A stretch of 48,274 bases of DNA from Flavobacterium pectinovorum (GCF_006438875.1 NZ_RCZH01000007.1:1-48274), one strand, 5' to 3'; positions 25,857-34,664 are shown, counted from the first letter of the stretch. Made by a program: numbers and translations. Notes: generated by a model not told the origin, from the letters alone.

Positions 25857-26897
25857 ATGCACTATAACAAACAACTGTTCTCGATTTTCACTGTTCTATT
25901 ACTTCTAACTAATAATATATTTGCCCAGAATAAGCAAATAAAACAAATTGACTCTTTAATGAAATGGTCAAACCAAATTGGCGTTTTTAATGGAAATGTA
26001 CTTGTTTCAAAAAATAATAAAATAATATACAACGCTTCATTTGGATTTACTGATGCAACAAAAACGAACAAATTAACTACTGACTACAGATTTAATATTG
26101 GTTCTATTACAAAAGAATTCAGTGCGATTGCTTTAATCCAATTACAAGAACAAGGTAAACTGAAACTAGAAGATAAGGTTTCCAAATTTATTCCCGAATT
26201 ACCAAAATGGGCAAATGAAGTTGCGATTGGAAATTTATTACAATACACAAGCGGATTGCCTAATGTAAATTGGAAAAGTATTAAAAATGACAAAGACCTT
26301 TTTGATGGTTTAATGCTGATTGATACGCTCGATTTTAAACCTGGTACAAATTACGATTATAACAATAATAATATTTTTTTAAGACAATTTATTGTTGAAC
26401 GATTGACAGGGATATCTTTTAAAACATATTCAGAAAAATTCATTTTCAAACCTTGTAAAATGTATTCGGCTAAATTGACTCCTTTAGAAGGAGAAGAAAA
26501 TATTGCGCAAGGATTTAATAATAATTTAGTTCCAGACAAAAAAGATTTACCAATAACAGGAGGAACTTACCTTACGACTATTGATTTATTAAAATGGGCA
26601 AATTGTCTTCACAACAATAAAGTAATTAATAAAAAATCACTTTATAAAATAGGTCAACAATTTGATTTGCCGGAAACTCAATCGGCTTTGGGACAAGCAA
26701 AATATAAAAACGAAAATTTAATTACGCATCTACACGATGGAAGAGCTGGAAATTATGAAGCAATTTTAGTATCAGATATTGATGAAAAATTCACAATAAT
26801 TCTATTAGATAACAATTATAATGGAAAAGTTTTTGAAATTTCAGCTGCAATTACAGCAATATTGAAAGACCAAAAATATAACCTTCCAAAAAAATAA
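25857..26897 (+). CDS. Beta-lactamase-fold serine hydrolase (class C/PBP-like)
   Basis: 346 aa. Signal peptide 1-23 (FTVLLLLTNNIFAQ). The active-site SxxK is GSITKEF (S83, K86), the YxN motif is in NYDYNNNN, and the third motif is HDGRAGN (HxG type). This is the beta-lactamase class C / D-Ala-D-Ala carboxypeptidase-esterase fold acting in the periplasm; substrate cannot be told. A second, longer hydrolase follows 69 bases downstream. The two look like diverged paralogs. Confidence 0.9.
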   Translation: MHYNKQLFSIFTVLLLLTNNIFAQNKQIKQIDSLMKWSNQIGVFNGNVLVSKNNKIIYNASFGFTDATKTNKLTTDYRFNIGSITKEFSAIALIQLQEQGKLKLEDKVSKFIPELPKWANEVAIGNLLQYTSGLPNVNWKSIKNDKDLFDGLMLIDTLDFKPGTNYDYNNNNIFLRQFIVERLTGISFKTYSEKFIFKPCKMYSAKLTPLEGEENIAQGFNNNLVPDKKDLPITGGTYLTTIDLLKWANCLHNNKVINKKSLYKIGQQFDLPETQSALGQAKYKNENLITHLHDGRAGNYEAILVSDIDEKFTIILLDNNYNGKVFEISAAITAILKDQKYNLPKK

Positions 26898-26934
26898 TTG
26901 TAGTAATAATATTTCATATACTGGCTTAAAAACA

Positions 26935-26962
26935 AATCAATCAATCAATAAATCAATCAATC
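26935..26962. repeat. AATC tetranucleotide tract
   Basis: Seven consecutive tetranucleotides, AATC three times, AATA, then AATC three times, end 4 bases before the ATG of the second serine hydrolase at 26967. Simple repeats this close to a start can change length by slippage. Confidence 0.9.
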
Positions 26963-26966
26963 AAAA

Positions 26967-28445
26967 ATGAACAAACAAATCTTTCTTATTTTAGTAGCGT
27001 CTGTCTTGAGCAGTACCGTTTCGGGACAAAAAATAAATGATTTCTTTTCGACACTTAGTAAAAATGATCTTTTTAATGGTAGCGTTTTAATTTCAAAATC
27101 AGAAGAAATTACTTTTTCTAAGACTTATGGATTTTCTAATTTCGAAAAGAAAGAAAAAATCACTGACAAATCTCAATTTCCAATTGCATCCGTATCAAAA
27201 ACGTTTACTGCTACGGCAATACTACAGCTTAAACAAAAAGGGAAATTAAAGCTTGATGATCCGGTTCAAAAATATCTTCAGGATTTTCCTTATCCAAATA
27301 TCACCATTAGGCATTTGCTCAGTAATACTTCTGGATTGGCGGAATATTATCATCTATTTGATAATGTAATAAAAGAGCAGCCTGAAAAAAATATTTCTAA
27401 TGCGGATATCATACCGGTATTTATTCAGAATAAAACTCCGCTTTCATTTTTGCCCGGAAGTAAATGGGAATATAGTAATGTTAATTTCTGTCTTGCGGCA
27501 TTAATAGTCGAGAAAATATCCGGAATTAGTTTCAGAGATTATTTGGAAAAGAATATTTTCAAACCTGCCAAAATGAACGATTCATTTCTTCCGGAGAATA
27601 GAAAGATTAAGGTGCCAAATCAAGTAGAATTATATTCCTATCCAAACATGTATTCGACGAACTTCGTTAATATTAAAGATCAGAAAGAATCTTTTTTGAT
27701 ATTTGAGAAAAGCAATTTTTATGGAAACGGCGGTATTATAAGCACGGCTCTGGATTTGCAGAAGTATGAAAATGCATTATTTAAATATCAGCTTTTGGAC
27801 AAGAAAGAATTAGAAGAAGCATTAACACCAACAAAGCTCAATGATGGGAAAATCGCCTCTTATCGTTATGGCGAAAAAGAGATAGCCTATGGTTTGGGTT
27901 GGGAAATGTATACTGATGAAAGTAACGGAAAATTAGTTTTTCACGATGGATCCATTACCGGACTTAGCTCTATTTTGATCCATAACATTGATAAAAACCA
28001 GACAGTGGTACTTTTATCTAATACTGCAAGTCCTATTTTTGCGGTATCTAATGCAGTTTTACAATTAATTAATGATAAACCTTATGTCGTTCCGGTACAA
28101 AATCTTTCAAGAGTTTATGGTAGTTTGCTTGAAAACGGAAGTAAAGAAAAAGCAAATCAATTGATCGAAGAATATTTAAAGAACCCTGGTAGTTATGAAG
28201 CAACAGAAAGGGATTTTAACAGATTGGGTTATCAATTTCTGAGACTTCAGAAAAAAGAAAATTCTTTAGAAACATTTGCTTCTGCGGCATTAATTTTTCC
28301 AAAGAGCGCCAATATATATGATAGTTATGGCGAGGCATTACTGCAATGTGGCAAAAAAGAAGATGCGATTAAGATGTATCAAAAATCTGTTGAATTGAAT
28401 CCGGATAATGAAAATGGTAAAAAAGTTTTAAAGGAATTGCTTTAA
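26967..28445 (+). CDS. Beta-lactamase-fold serine hydrolase with C-terminal TPR-like repeats
   Basis: 492 aa. Signal peptide 1-20 (LILVASVLSSTVSGQ). Catalytic SxxK is ASVSKTF (S75, K78), YxN is WEYSNVN, and the third motif is VFHDGSITGLSS. After about residue 370 a helical tail with TPR-like units appears: ALIFPKSANIYDSYGEALLQ and CGKKEDAIKMYQKSVELNPD. This fusion of beta-lactamase domain and TPR is common in Bacteroidota and probably adds protein contacts. Periplasmic. The tetranucleotide tract just ahead may affect expression. Confidence 0.9.
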   Translation: MNKQIFLILVASVLSSTVSGQKINDFFSTLSKNDLFNGSVLISKSEEITFSKTYGFSNFEKKEKITDKSQFPIASVSKTFTATAILQLKQKGKLKLDDPVQKYLQDFPYPNITIRHLLSNTSGLAEYYHLFDNVIKEQPEKNISNADIIPVFIQNKTPLSFLPGSKWEYSNVNFCLAALIVEKISGISFRDYLEKNIFKPAKMNDSFLPENRKIKVPNQVELYSYPNMYSTNFVNIKDQKESFLIFEKSNFYGNGGIISTALDLQKYENALFKYQLLDKKELEEALTPTKLNDGKIASYRYGEKEIAYGLGWEMYTDESNGKLVFHDGSITGLSSILIHNIDKNQTVVLLSNTASPIFAVSNAVLQLINDKPYVVPVQNLSRVYGSLLENGSKEKANQLIEEYLKNPGSYEATERDFNRLGYQFLRLQKKENSLETFASAALIFPKSANIYDSYGEALLQCGKKEDAIKMYQKSVELNPDNENGKKVLKELL

Positions 28446-28471
28446 TATATTCGAAACATAAAAAAGACATA

Positions 28472-28503
28472 AAAAAACTCCTTAATTTCTTAAGGAGTTT
28501 TTG
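28472..28503. terminator. Bidirectional intrinsic terminator
   Basis: A-run, actccttaa, tttc, ttaaggagt, T-run. It lies between the convergent serine hydrolase and the first XRE gene. Same hairpin as at 1891 and 31194. Confidence 0.85.
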
Positions 28504-28516
28504 CTTTTCTAAAAGG

Positions 28517-28918
28517 TTATTTTCCTTTTATTATTTTTTCCAGATATTCAACTTTTTCTTTCTCGGATTGGACTAATCGTTCGTAAAGTTCTACAATTTT
28601 ATCAAGAGGATTAAAGTTAGGCTGGATATTAATTGAGTTAATTGTTGAGTTATCGTGACTAGTATTAGTAAAAGTATTGTTTATAATATTTAAAACAGCT
28701 TCTTCCGAAAAATTCTTAATTGCTTCTACGCTTACGCCAAGTACTTTCGCTACTTCAATTAATTTTTCTTCATCGATAGTTTCACTGTTTTCCATAGCAG
28801 ATATAGCTTGTTGGTTTGTTCCTAAAGCTTGTGCCAAAGCTTCTTGTTTCATATCTCGAAGTTCACGAATACGGCTAATTTTTCGCCCTATGTGATTTGG
28901 TTTTATTAGTGTGCTCAT
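28517..28918 (-). CDS. XRE-family helix-turn-helix regulator, copy 1
   Basis: 133 aa. An XRE/Cro-type HTH spans about 10-66: IGRKISRIRELRDMKQEALA, ALGTNQQAISAMENSE and a following helix LIEVAKVLGVSVEAIKNF. The C-terminal tail ends in a coiled-coil-like EKEKVEYLEKIIKGK. The family is common in Bacteroidota, often with asparagine-rich linkers like the NIINNTFTNTSHDNST stretch here. It is one of two tandem paralogs; the other is at 29277-29693, sharing nearly the whole HTH and the last 15 residues. Confidence 0.88.
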   Translation of the reverse strand: MSTLIKPNHIGRKISRIRELRDMKQEALAQALGTNQQAISAMENSETIDEEKLIEVAKVLGVSVEAIKNFSEEAVLNIINNTFTNTSHDNSTINSINIQPNFNPLDKIVELYERLVQSEKEKVEYLEKIIKGK

Positions 28919-29095
28919 AGTTCAAAGATAATAATTAAGTATAATAAACAGGAATTGTAAAAAACATAATTTAAAATGTAAATCACAGATGTTGATTAGG
29001 AATTTTAAACAAAACTACAATTTTTCTGATAAATATAAGAACGCTTAATTTTTGCGTTTGAAACTTAAATCGTAGACAAAAAGATGTACACAATC

Positions 29096-29201
29096 TTGTC
29101 ATTTCGACCGAAGGGAGAAATCACACTAGTAATTCCGTGCCTAAATTCGCCAATCTTTGTAGATATGCTTGTGTGATTTCTCCCTTCGGTCGAAATGACA
29201 A
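29096..29201. repeat. Hairpin element: 31-bp perfect inverted repeat, 44-nt loop
   Basis: Left arm 29096-29126 (ttgtcatttcgaccgaaggg and on) and right arm 29171-29201 are perfect reverse complements around a loop of 44 bases. A second copy with the same loop length is at 34665-34766. The rest of the 358-bp gap 28919-29276 shows no gene. Confidence 0.85.
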
Positions 29202-29226
29202 ATACTTTGCGGAAGAAAAATAAAGC

Positions 29227-29705
29227 CATAAAAAAGACTTCTTAATTTCTTAAGGAGTTTTTGCTTTTCAAAAAGGTTATTTCCCTTTTATTATTTTTTC
29301 CAGATATTCGACTTTCTCTTTTTCTGCTTGGATTAAACGTTCATAAAGTTTTTCTTTTTCGTCGTAAACTTCCATCAACTTATCAAGAGGATTAAAGTTA
29401 TATATTGGATATGCAGCATTTTGACCATTATTGGTGCTGTTATCGTGGAAACTATTAAAATAGCTAATCATATTTTCTTCTGAAAAATTTTTAATTGCTT
29501 CTACTGTTACACCAAGAGCTTTTGCAACTTCGGCAAGTTTTCCATCTTCTATTGTTTCACTGTTTTCAATGGCAGATATAGCTTGTTGGTTTGTTCCTAA
29601 AGCTTGCGCCAAAGCTTCTTGTTTCATATCTCGAAGTTCACGAATACGGCTAATTTTTCGCCCTATGTGATTTGGTTTTATTAGTGTGCTCATAGTTCAA
29701 AGATA
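29227..29705. repeat. Duplicated XRE block, copy 2
   Basis: Second copy of the 28457-28930 block, in the same orientation. The terminator hairpin here (around 29239-29267) has two changed bases in its left arm, so it is weaker than copy 1. Confidence 0.8.
29277..29693 (-). CDS. XRE-family helix-turn-helix regulator, copy 2
   Basis: 138 aa. The first 41 residues are identical to the copy at 28517-28918, and the HTH continues with only a few substitutions (ALGTNQQAISAIENSETIED). The linker differs (FNSFHDNSTNNGQNAAYPIY), and the tail adds MEVYDEKEKLYERL before the shared EKVEYLEKIIKGK end. A recent tandem duplication with diversification outside the DNA-binding part suggests both bind similar operators but differ in oligomerisation or partner. 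No toxin gene is adjacent, so a toxin-antitoxin role is not supported. Confidence 0.88.
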   Translation of the reverse strand: MSTLIKPNHIGRKISRIRELRDMKQEALAQALGTNQQAISAIENSETIEDGKLAEVAKALGVTVEAIKNFSEENMISYFNSFHDNSTNNGQNAAYPIYNFNPLDKLMEVYDEKEKLYERLIQAEKEKVEYLEKIIKGK

Positions 29706-29774
29706 TTTAAAATTTCTCAGAAATTTCCCAATTGGTAAAAAACAGATTTGAAATTGTGTGATACAATTATATAG

Positions 29775-29809
29775 AAAAAACTCCAACATCAAGTGACTTT
29801 GGGGTTTTT
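29775..29809 (-). terminator. Intrinsic terminator of the LRR gene
   Basis: aaaaaactccaa, a loop region, tttggggttttt; the A-run on the plus strand gives the U-tract on the minus strand. It lies about 80 bases downstream of the LRR gene. Weaker match to the 18012 family. Confidence 0.6.
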
Positions 29810-29889
29810 GGAAACTTTGTGGTTCTTATGAGCCTTATTACGAATCAATCTTTGTGGGATTTGAAGAAAATGTCGATTATTATAGTATA

Positions 29890-30903
29890 TTACATTTCTT
29901 TGCCCCATTCCCACTTTTCTATTCCTTTGTCTGTTAATCTTTTTGTTGAAACTTCATCTATCCAGTGAAATATATTTGTGTATTTAATAGTTTTACTAGT
30001 CATTAAAATTTCTAATGATTGATTGATTAAATTTTTACGATCCTGTGCTTTTGAATTGTCAGCAAAAGTAAGATGTAAAAGTTTTAAATTTGGTATTTTA
30101 CTAATGTTTTGTATATCATTAAGCTGTAGGTTATTATTTATAATAATCTTTTTAAGTTTAGTTAATTTAGACATGTCTGGGATTTCTTCCATCTTAGCCA
30201 TTCCTTCAAATTCAATTTTTTCAAGATTCTCCAAGGAGTTTAAAAAATTAAAGTCTGGAATTTGCCTAACTCGACTAAATTCAATAGATTTTAATTTTTT
30301 GAGATTACTTAAAGCGTCTAAATCTTTATAACTACCAAAAAGTAATTTAAGATCTTCTAAATTTTTTAAATCCGTTATAAACTGAAGATTTTCTAGCTTA
30401 ACTCCTCTAAAAGTTAATTTCTTCAGTTTTGTTAATGATTTTATATTATTCAATCCTTTTTTCATTCCATCAACATAAAGAGATTCTAGATCTATAAATT
30501 CTTTAATAAAGGAAACATCTACAGCGATTGATTTTGTTTCTTCAATTCCAAAATGGTTTAATTTGGTGTTAATTTGGAGTTTTGAAAAATCAAATGTATT
30601 GTAGGACGCAATGGTAAATTTTCTAATATTTGGAATTAGTTTATAAAATGAGAAATTTTGAGTTTCGAACCATAATAATCTTAAACCGATGTTTGGATAT
30701 TCTCCAAAAAAATCATTTAAGATTTCCCAAGTTTCATTTTTTGGATTTTCAAATTCATAAAATTGAAGAGAATGAATGTTCTTTTCGGCAAAAATTTCAC
30801 GAATATCATTTCTTTGTAAATCTTTGTAGATATTAATATTTCCACTAAAATTTTTCCACTTTTTTTCCATAGGGAATAATTTTGATATTATGTTTGGTTT
30901 CAA
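29890..30903 (-). CDS. Leucine-rich-repeat protein
   Basis: 337 aa. From about residue 105 to 290 there are eight or so 22-24-residue SDS22/internalin-like LRRs: LTKLKKLTFRGVKLENLQFI, LKNLEDLKLLF, LKKLKSIEFSRVRQIPDF, LENLEKIEFEG, LTKLKKIIINNN and IPNLKLLHLTF. There is no signal peptide or TM, so it appears cytoplasmic. The N-terminal 100 residues (about 20-60 reading NINIYKDLQRNDIREIFAEK) are not recognised. LRR proteins bind other proteins; the partner is unknown. It is alone on the strand with its own terminator at 29775. Confidence 0.82.
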   Translation of the reverse strand: MKPNIISKLFPMEKKWKNFSGNINIYKDLQRNDIREIFAEKNIHSLQFYEFENPKNETWEILNDFFGEYPNIGLRLLWFETQNFSFYKLIPNIRKFTIASYNTFDFSKLQINTKLNHFGIEETKSIAVDVSFIKEFIDLESLYVDGMKKGLNNIKSLTKLKKLTFRGVKLENLQFITDLKNLEDLKLLFGSYKDLDALSNLKKLKSIEFSRVRQIPDFNFLNSLENLEKIEFEGMAKMEEIPDMSKLTKLKKIIINNNLQLNDIQNISKIPNLKLLHLTFADNSKAQDRKNLINQSLEILMTSKTIKYTNIFHWIDEVSTKRLTDKGIEKWEWGKEM

Positions 30904-31193
30904 ATAATACTATATCGCCTGTGCGTAAATTATACTTATTAAATACAAAATTTATCATGATTAAGATTTGTAAAGTATAATAATCATCAGTATAATTTGT
31001 GGACTAATATAGAAACAAAATTTTTATAATTTATTAAATACAATTTCTATTCGTTGGAGGAATAATTTTAGTAATAAAGAAGATTTATATCTATCGTTTT
31101 ATGTTGTTTGAACTTTGAGAACTACAAATCAGTAATTTTAGTATTAATAACAATTTACAGGGGATGTTGAAATGAACTGTTGTTTTTGGGCAT
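30904..31193. other. AT-rich gap without gene
   Basis: 290 bases between the LRR gene and the tRNA terminator. Beyond the expected upstream region of the LRR gene I see no open frame, hairpin or repeat. Confidence 0.6.
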
Positions 31194-31224
31194 AAAAAAA
31201 ACTCCTTAATTTCTTAAGGAGTTT
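31194..31224 (-). terminator. Terminator of the tRNA-Val transcript
   Basis: aaactccttaa, tttc, ttaaggagttt with seven A on the plus-strand left side, giving a U-tract on the minus strand. It starts 2 bases beyond the tRNA CCA end. Confidence 0.85.
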
Positions 31225-31226
31225 CT

Positions 31227-31304
31227 TGGTGGGCGATGAGGGGTTCGAACCCCCGACCCCCTCGGTGTAAACGAGGTGCTCTGAACCAGCTGAGCTAATC
31301 GCCC
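31227..31304 (-). tRNA. tRNA-Val (anticodon TAC), CCA encoded
   Basis: On the minus strand GGGCGATTAGCTCAGCTGGT opens the acceptor and D arm. The anticodon stem is CCTCG/CGAGG with loop TTTACAC (anticodon TAC, valine). The T arm GGGGGTTCGAACCCC and acceptor ATCGCCC follow, then discriminator A and an encoded CCA. All stems pair. Confidence 0.97.
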
Positions 31305-31482
31305 TATTTTACTAGGTTGCTATCGTTTCTGATTGCGAGTGCAAATATAAGCCACTTTTTCAGTTCTGCAAACAAAATAGGCTAAAAATTTAAAGTTTTT
31401 TTAAAGTTTTTCCTATCTCGTTGTAATTGAATTTATTATAAGAGAATATTTTTTAGTCTTTTTCGTACGATTTAAAATTCAA

Positions 31483-32709
31483 TTAATTTAAAGGCAATTC
31501 GGCGACAACAAAAGTACTTCCGCCAACATAAATAAAATCATTTTTGGAGGCATTTTTCTTTGCTTCTGCGAAGGCGCTTTCAACCGAATCGTATTTTTCG
31601 CCTAATAAATCATGTTTTTCTGCCGCTTCTTTCAGAATTTCGGTAGGTAAACCACGTGACGAATCTGGTTTGCAGAAATAATATTGAGCTTTTTTCGGGA
31701 AAAGAGGTAAAATCGAATCCAGATCTTTATCATTTACAACTCCAAGAACAATATGAAGATTCTCAAAAGTTTGATTTTTAATCTGATTCATCACAACTGC
31801 CAATCCGTGTTTATTGTGTGCGGTGTCACAAATGATTTTCGGATTTTCTCCCAATTGTTGCCATCTTCCTTGCAAACCGGTATTTTTCACCACTTTTAAT
31901 AAGCCCGATTTTAGATTTTCGTTGGAAACAGTAAATTCGTTTTGAGAATTCAAAACTGCAATAGTTTGCTGAACCGTTTTTTTATTATGAAACTGGTAAT
32001 CGCCAATTAAATCAGATGGAAAAACTTCTGAAATCAAATCGGAAGCAAAGTATATTGGTGCTTTATTTTCTTCGGCTTTAGCCAAAAATACAGGTTGAGT
32101 TTCCGTTGTATATTCACCAATAACAACGGGAACATTGGGTTTTATAATTCCGGCTTTCTCGCCTGCAATTGCTGCAGGAGTATTTCCAAGAAACTGCGTA
32201 TGATCTAAATCGATGTTTGTAATCACAGAAACCAATGGCGTAATAATGTTGGTCGCATCAAGTCTTCCGCCAAGACCAACTTCGATAATGGCAATATCAA
32301 CTTTTTCTGCTGCGAAATAATCAAAAGCCAAACCAACCGACATTTCGAAAAAACTCATGTCATTAGCTTCAAAAAAATCTTTGTGTTTGGCGACAAATTC
32401 ACACACAAAATCTTCTGAAATTTCGGCGCCATTGATTTTTATTCTTTCTCTAAAATCTTTTAGATGAGGTGAAGTGTACAATCCAACTTTATATCCGGCT
32501 TCCTGCAAAACCGAAGCTAACATGTGCGAAGTAGATCCTTTGCCATTAGTTCCCGCAACATGAATGCATTTTAGCTCATTTTGGGGATTATCAAGATGTG
32601 CTGCCAGCAACTTAATATTGGTCAAATCTTCTTTGTATGCCGAAGCGCCTTGAAGTTGGTACATTGGGAGTTGATTAAACATCCAATTGGTAGTTTCCTG
32701 ATAGTTCAT
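31483..32709 (-). CDS. folC: Dihydrofolate synthase / folylpolyglutamate synthase
   Basis: 408 aa, normal family length. P-loop HVAGTNGKGSTSHMLASVLQ (about 50-69), then the family motifs LYTSPHLKDFRERI, IAIIEVGLGGRLDATN, DLDHTQFLG and CDTAHNKHG. It adds glutamates to dihydropteroate and folates in the cytoplasm, supplying one-carbon metabolism. It is divergent from exbB. I see no special regulation. Confidence 0.95.
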   Translation of the reverse strand: MNYQETTNWMFNQLPMYQLQGASAYKEDLTNIKLLAAHLDNPQNELKCIHVAGTNGKGSTSHMLASVLQEAGYKVGLYTSPHLKDFRERIKINGAEISEDFVCEFVAKHKDFFEANDMSFFEMSVGLAFDYFAAEKVDIAIIEVGLGGRLDATNIITPLVSVITNIDLDHTQFLGNTPAAIAGEKAGIIKPNVPVVIGEYTTETQPVFLAKAEENKAPIYFASDLISEVFPSDLIGDYQFHNKKTVQQTIAVLNSQNEFTVSNENLKSGLLKVVKNTGLQGRWQQLGENPKIICDTAHNKHGLAVVMNQIKNQTFENLHIVLGVVNDKDLDSILPLFPKKAQYYFCKPDSSRGLPTEILKEAAEKHDLLGEKYDSVESAFAEAKKNASKNDFIYVGGSTFVVAELPLN

Positions 32710-32840
32710 TTATTTTGAGTAAAAGTGTTGTTGATTGAAATAATTTTCGTTTTTTTTAGTTTTATATAACAGCGAAAATTATCTTTATTGCAAATTTCAA
32801 ATATTTTTTAGAATTAATTATTAAAAACAAGAATTAATGT

Positions 32841-33536
32841 ATGTTTAGTTTTATTCAATTACAAACAGATACCATTGCAAACGCCGCTTCTAACGTAGTT
32901 ATCGAAAAAATTGCTCCAAATACCGAAATCTCAGTTTTAGGATTTATCTTAAAAGGAGGTTTTTTCCTGATTCCAATTGCCATCTTATTATTCTACACTT
33001 TTTATGTCATCATAGAACGTTATTTATACATTAGTAAAGCTTCAAAAATTGACAGCAGATTAATGCAGGATGTTGGCGATAAACTGAATTCAGGTAATAT
33101 CGAACTGGCAAGAACAATTGTAGAAAGAAGTAATACTGCTGCCGCAAACATTTTAAAAGAAGGTGTTTTAGTAATCGGAAGACCAATTGCCGAAATCGAA
33201 TCAAACATGGATCGTGCTGCCGATATCGAAATTGGAGAAATGGAACGACGTTTAGGGCATCTGGGATTAATTGCCGGTATTGCACCAACTCTTGGTTTCA
33301 TTGGAACAATTTCCGGAGTTATCAAGATTTTCTATAGTATCTCAGTTACAGAAAATATTAGTATCGGAAACATTTCCGGAGGTTTATACGAGAAAATGAT
33401 TAGTTCAGGATCTGGACTTATTGTAGGTATTATTGCTTATAGTGCGTACCATTTATTGAACGGAAAAATTGATGATTTTGCTTTAAAAATTCAGAAACAA
33501 ATACTAGAATTTGTAAACATAATACAAAGATCATAA
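32841..33536 (+). CDS. MotA/TolQ/ExbB proton channel protein
   Basis: 231 aa. TM helices near 36-56, 135-155 and 172-192. The family signature is HLGLIAGIAPTLGFIGTISG with the SGLIVGIIAY segment after it. ExbB pentamers with ExbD dimers use proton motive force to drive TonB in the inner membrane. exbD follows after 3 bases. A tonB-like gene lies about 1 kb away on the opposite strand rather than immediately downstream. Confidence 0.93.
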   Translation: MFSFIQLQTDTIANAASNVVIEKIAPNTEISVLGFILKGGFFLIPIAILLFYTFYVIIERYLYISKASKIDSRLMQDVGDKLNSGNIELARTIVERSNTAAANILKEGVLVIGRPIAEIESNMDRAADIEIGEMERRLGHLGLIAGIAPTLGFIGTISGVIKIFYSISVTENISIGNISGGLYEKMISSGSGLIVGIIAYSAYHLLNGKIDDFALKIQKQILEFVNIIQRS

Positions 33537-33539
33537 GTT

Positions 33540-33935
33540 ATGTCTATTAAGAGAAAAAGAAGATTTCATGCCGAAGTAGCAACTTCATCATTGAGTGATA
33601 TTATGTTTTTCTTGCTGTTGTTTTTCCTTATTATCTCAACGCTTGCAAATCCTAATGTGATCAAAATGACTTTGCCAAAAGCGAAATCAAATGAAAAAAC
33701 GAACAAACAACTGATTAGTTTATCGGTTACCGAAGATAAAAAATTCTACATCGACAAACAGCCCGTTGAATTCGACGCGCTCGAAACGACTCTAATGTCA
33801 AAAATTGGAGCCGACAAACAACAAACAGTGGTTGTGAGAATTCCATTTAATTTACAAGTACAGGATTTAGTAGATGTATTACAAATAGGAGTGAAGAACA
33901 ATCTTAAGTTTGTGATTGCTACAAGTCCGAAGTAG
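33540..33935 (+). CDS. ExbD/TolR-type biopolymer transport protein
   Basis: 131 aa. A basic N-terminus is followed by one TM helix (20-36) with the functional Asp D20 in SLSDIMFFLLLFF, then a periplasmic domain ending NNLKFVIATSPK. Length and layout are normal for ExbD. It is 3 bases after exbB and forms the proton-channel stator with it. A zinc-ribbon protein gene follows 18 bases later. Confidence 0.93.
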   Translation: MSIKRKRRFHAEVATSSLSDIMFFLLLFFLIISTLANPNVIKMTLPKAKSNEKTNKQLISLSVTEDKKFYIDKQPVEFDALETTLMSKIGADKQQTVVVRIPFNLQVQDLVDVLQIGVKNNLKFVIATSPK

Positions 33936-33953
33936 ATTTTATAACATTAAGGA

Positions 33954-34610
33954 ATGAGTAGTTCAAGATTAGATCGACTGCAATTTTTATTAGATAAGGA
34001 AAAGTTTGCTGATTCAGAATGGGAAAACAGAGGATTAAATCCATCAGGTTCTGATTTATGTGACTATATGGAAACTAAATTTAATTCATGTTTAAGTTCT
34101 TTAATTGGTTTAATTGAAATTAATTCTTCTGAAAAAATATTAAAAAAAGAGTTAGCTAAAGGATTGAATAGTTTTGATAAGTTTAATTTTGATACAGAAG
34201 AAAAGGAATTTATTTGTGACACATTTTATGAGATTTCGAAAATTATTCAGGTAGATTTTAAGAATGAATTAAATAAATGGCTTTATGGAAGTTTGTTAAT
34301 CTATATTTTCAAAGTCTCAAATTTCTTTAGAGGAAAAGAAAAAATCATTGAAATATTATCTCAAAATTGTACTAAATGTGAGTCTAATCTGGAGACTTTT
34401 ATTTTATCTAAAGAGGATAGTATTTTAGATTCGGATTTTTTAATCGTTAGATGTAAATCCTGTAGAGAATTTAATTTACTCGATAATGGACCCAATGTAA
34501 AACAATTAAGGTTTGGTGATTATGAATTAGTTGAGCAATTGCCAAAAAGTAATTATGACTTGGATGGTGCGAAAATTAGATTAAAACAAATACAGTTTTT
34601 TAGGAAATAA
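33954..34610 (+). CDS. Hypothetical protein with C-terminal zinc ribbon
   Basis: 218 aa. Residues 1-130 are helical and polar with no recognised domain. The C-terminal part contains two CxxC knuckles, CTKCESN and CKSCREF, about 30 residues apart, a likely zinc ribbon. No signal peptide or TM, so cytoplasmic. It starts 18 bases after exbD. The usual flavobacterial partner at this place would be tonB, which here is convergent and about 300 bases on. Codon use is more AT-rich than exbBD, so insertion of a cargo gene behind exbD is possible. Function unknown. Confidence 0.7.
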   Translation: MSSSRLDRLQFLLDKEKFADSEWENRGLNPSGSDLCDYMETKFNSCLSSLIGLIEINSSEKILKKELAKGLNSFDKFNFDTEEKEFICDTFYEISKIIQVDFKNELNKWLYGSLLIYIFKVSNFFRGKEKIIEILSQNCTKCESNLETFILSKEDSILDSDFLIVRCKSCREFNLLDNGPNVKQLRFGDYELVEQLPKSNYDLDGAKIRLKQIQFFRK

Positions 34611-34619
34611 TAAAGTATT

Positions 34620-34654
34620 AAAAAAGGCTTTCTGAAAATCAGAAAGCCTTTTTT
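34620..34654. terminator. Intrinsic terminator after the zinc-ribbon gene
   Basis: aaaaaaggctttctga, aaa, tcagaaagcctttttt: strong hairpin with flanking A and T runs, 9 bases after the stop. Confidence 0.88.
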
Positions 34655-34664
34655 ATTCGCATTT

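Larger units (their letters stand above)
28457..28930. repeat. Duplicated XRE block, copy 1
   Basis: Carries the terminator, the HTH gene and its first upstream bases. It matches 29227-29705, with the best identity in the first 45 codons and at the 3' end. The middle (linker and predicted helix region) has diverged strongly. Confidence 0.8.

Noticed and set aside
28517..29693. Pair of HTH genes as a toxin-antitoxin system
   Set aside because: Both genes encode regulators; no toxin-like gene lies in the block.
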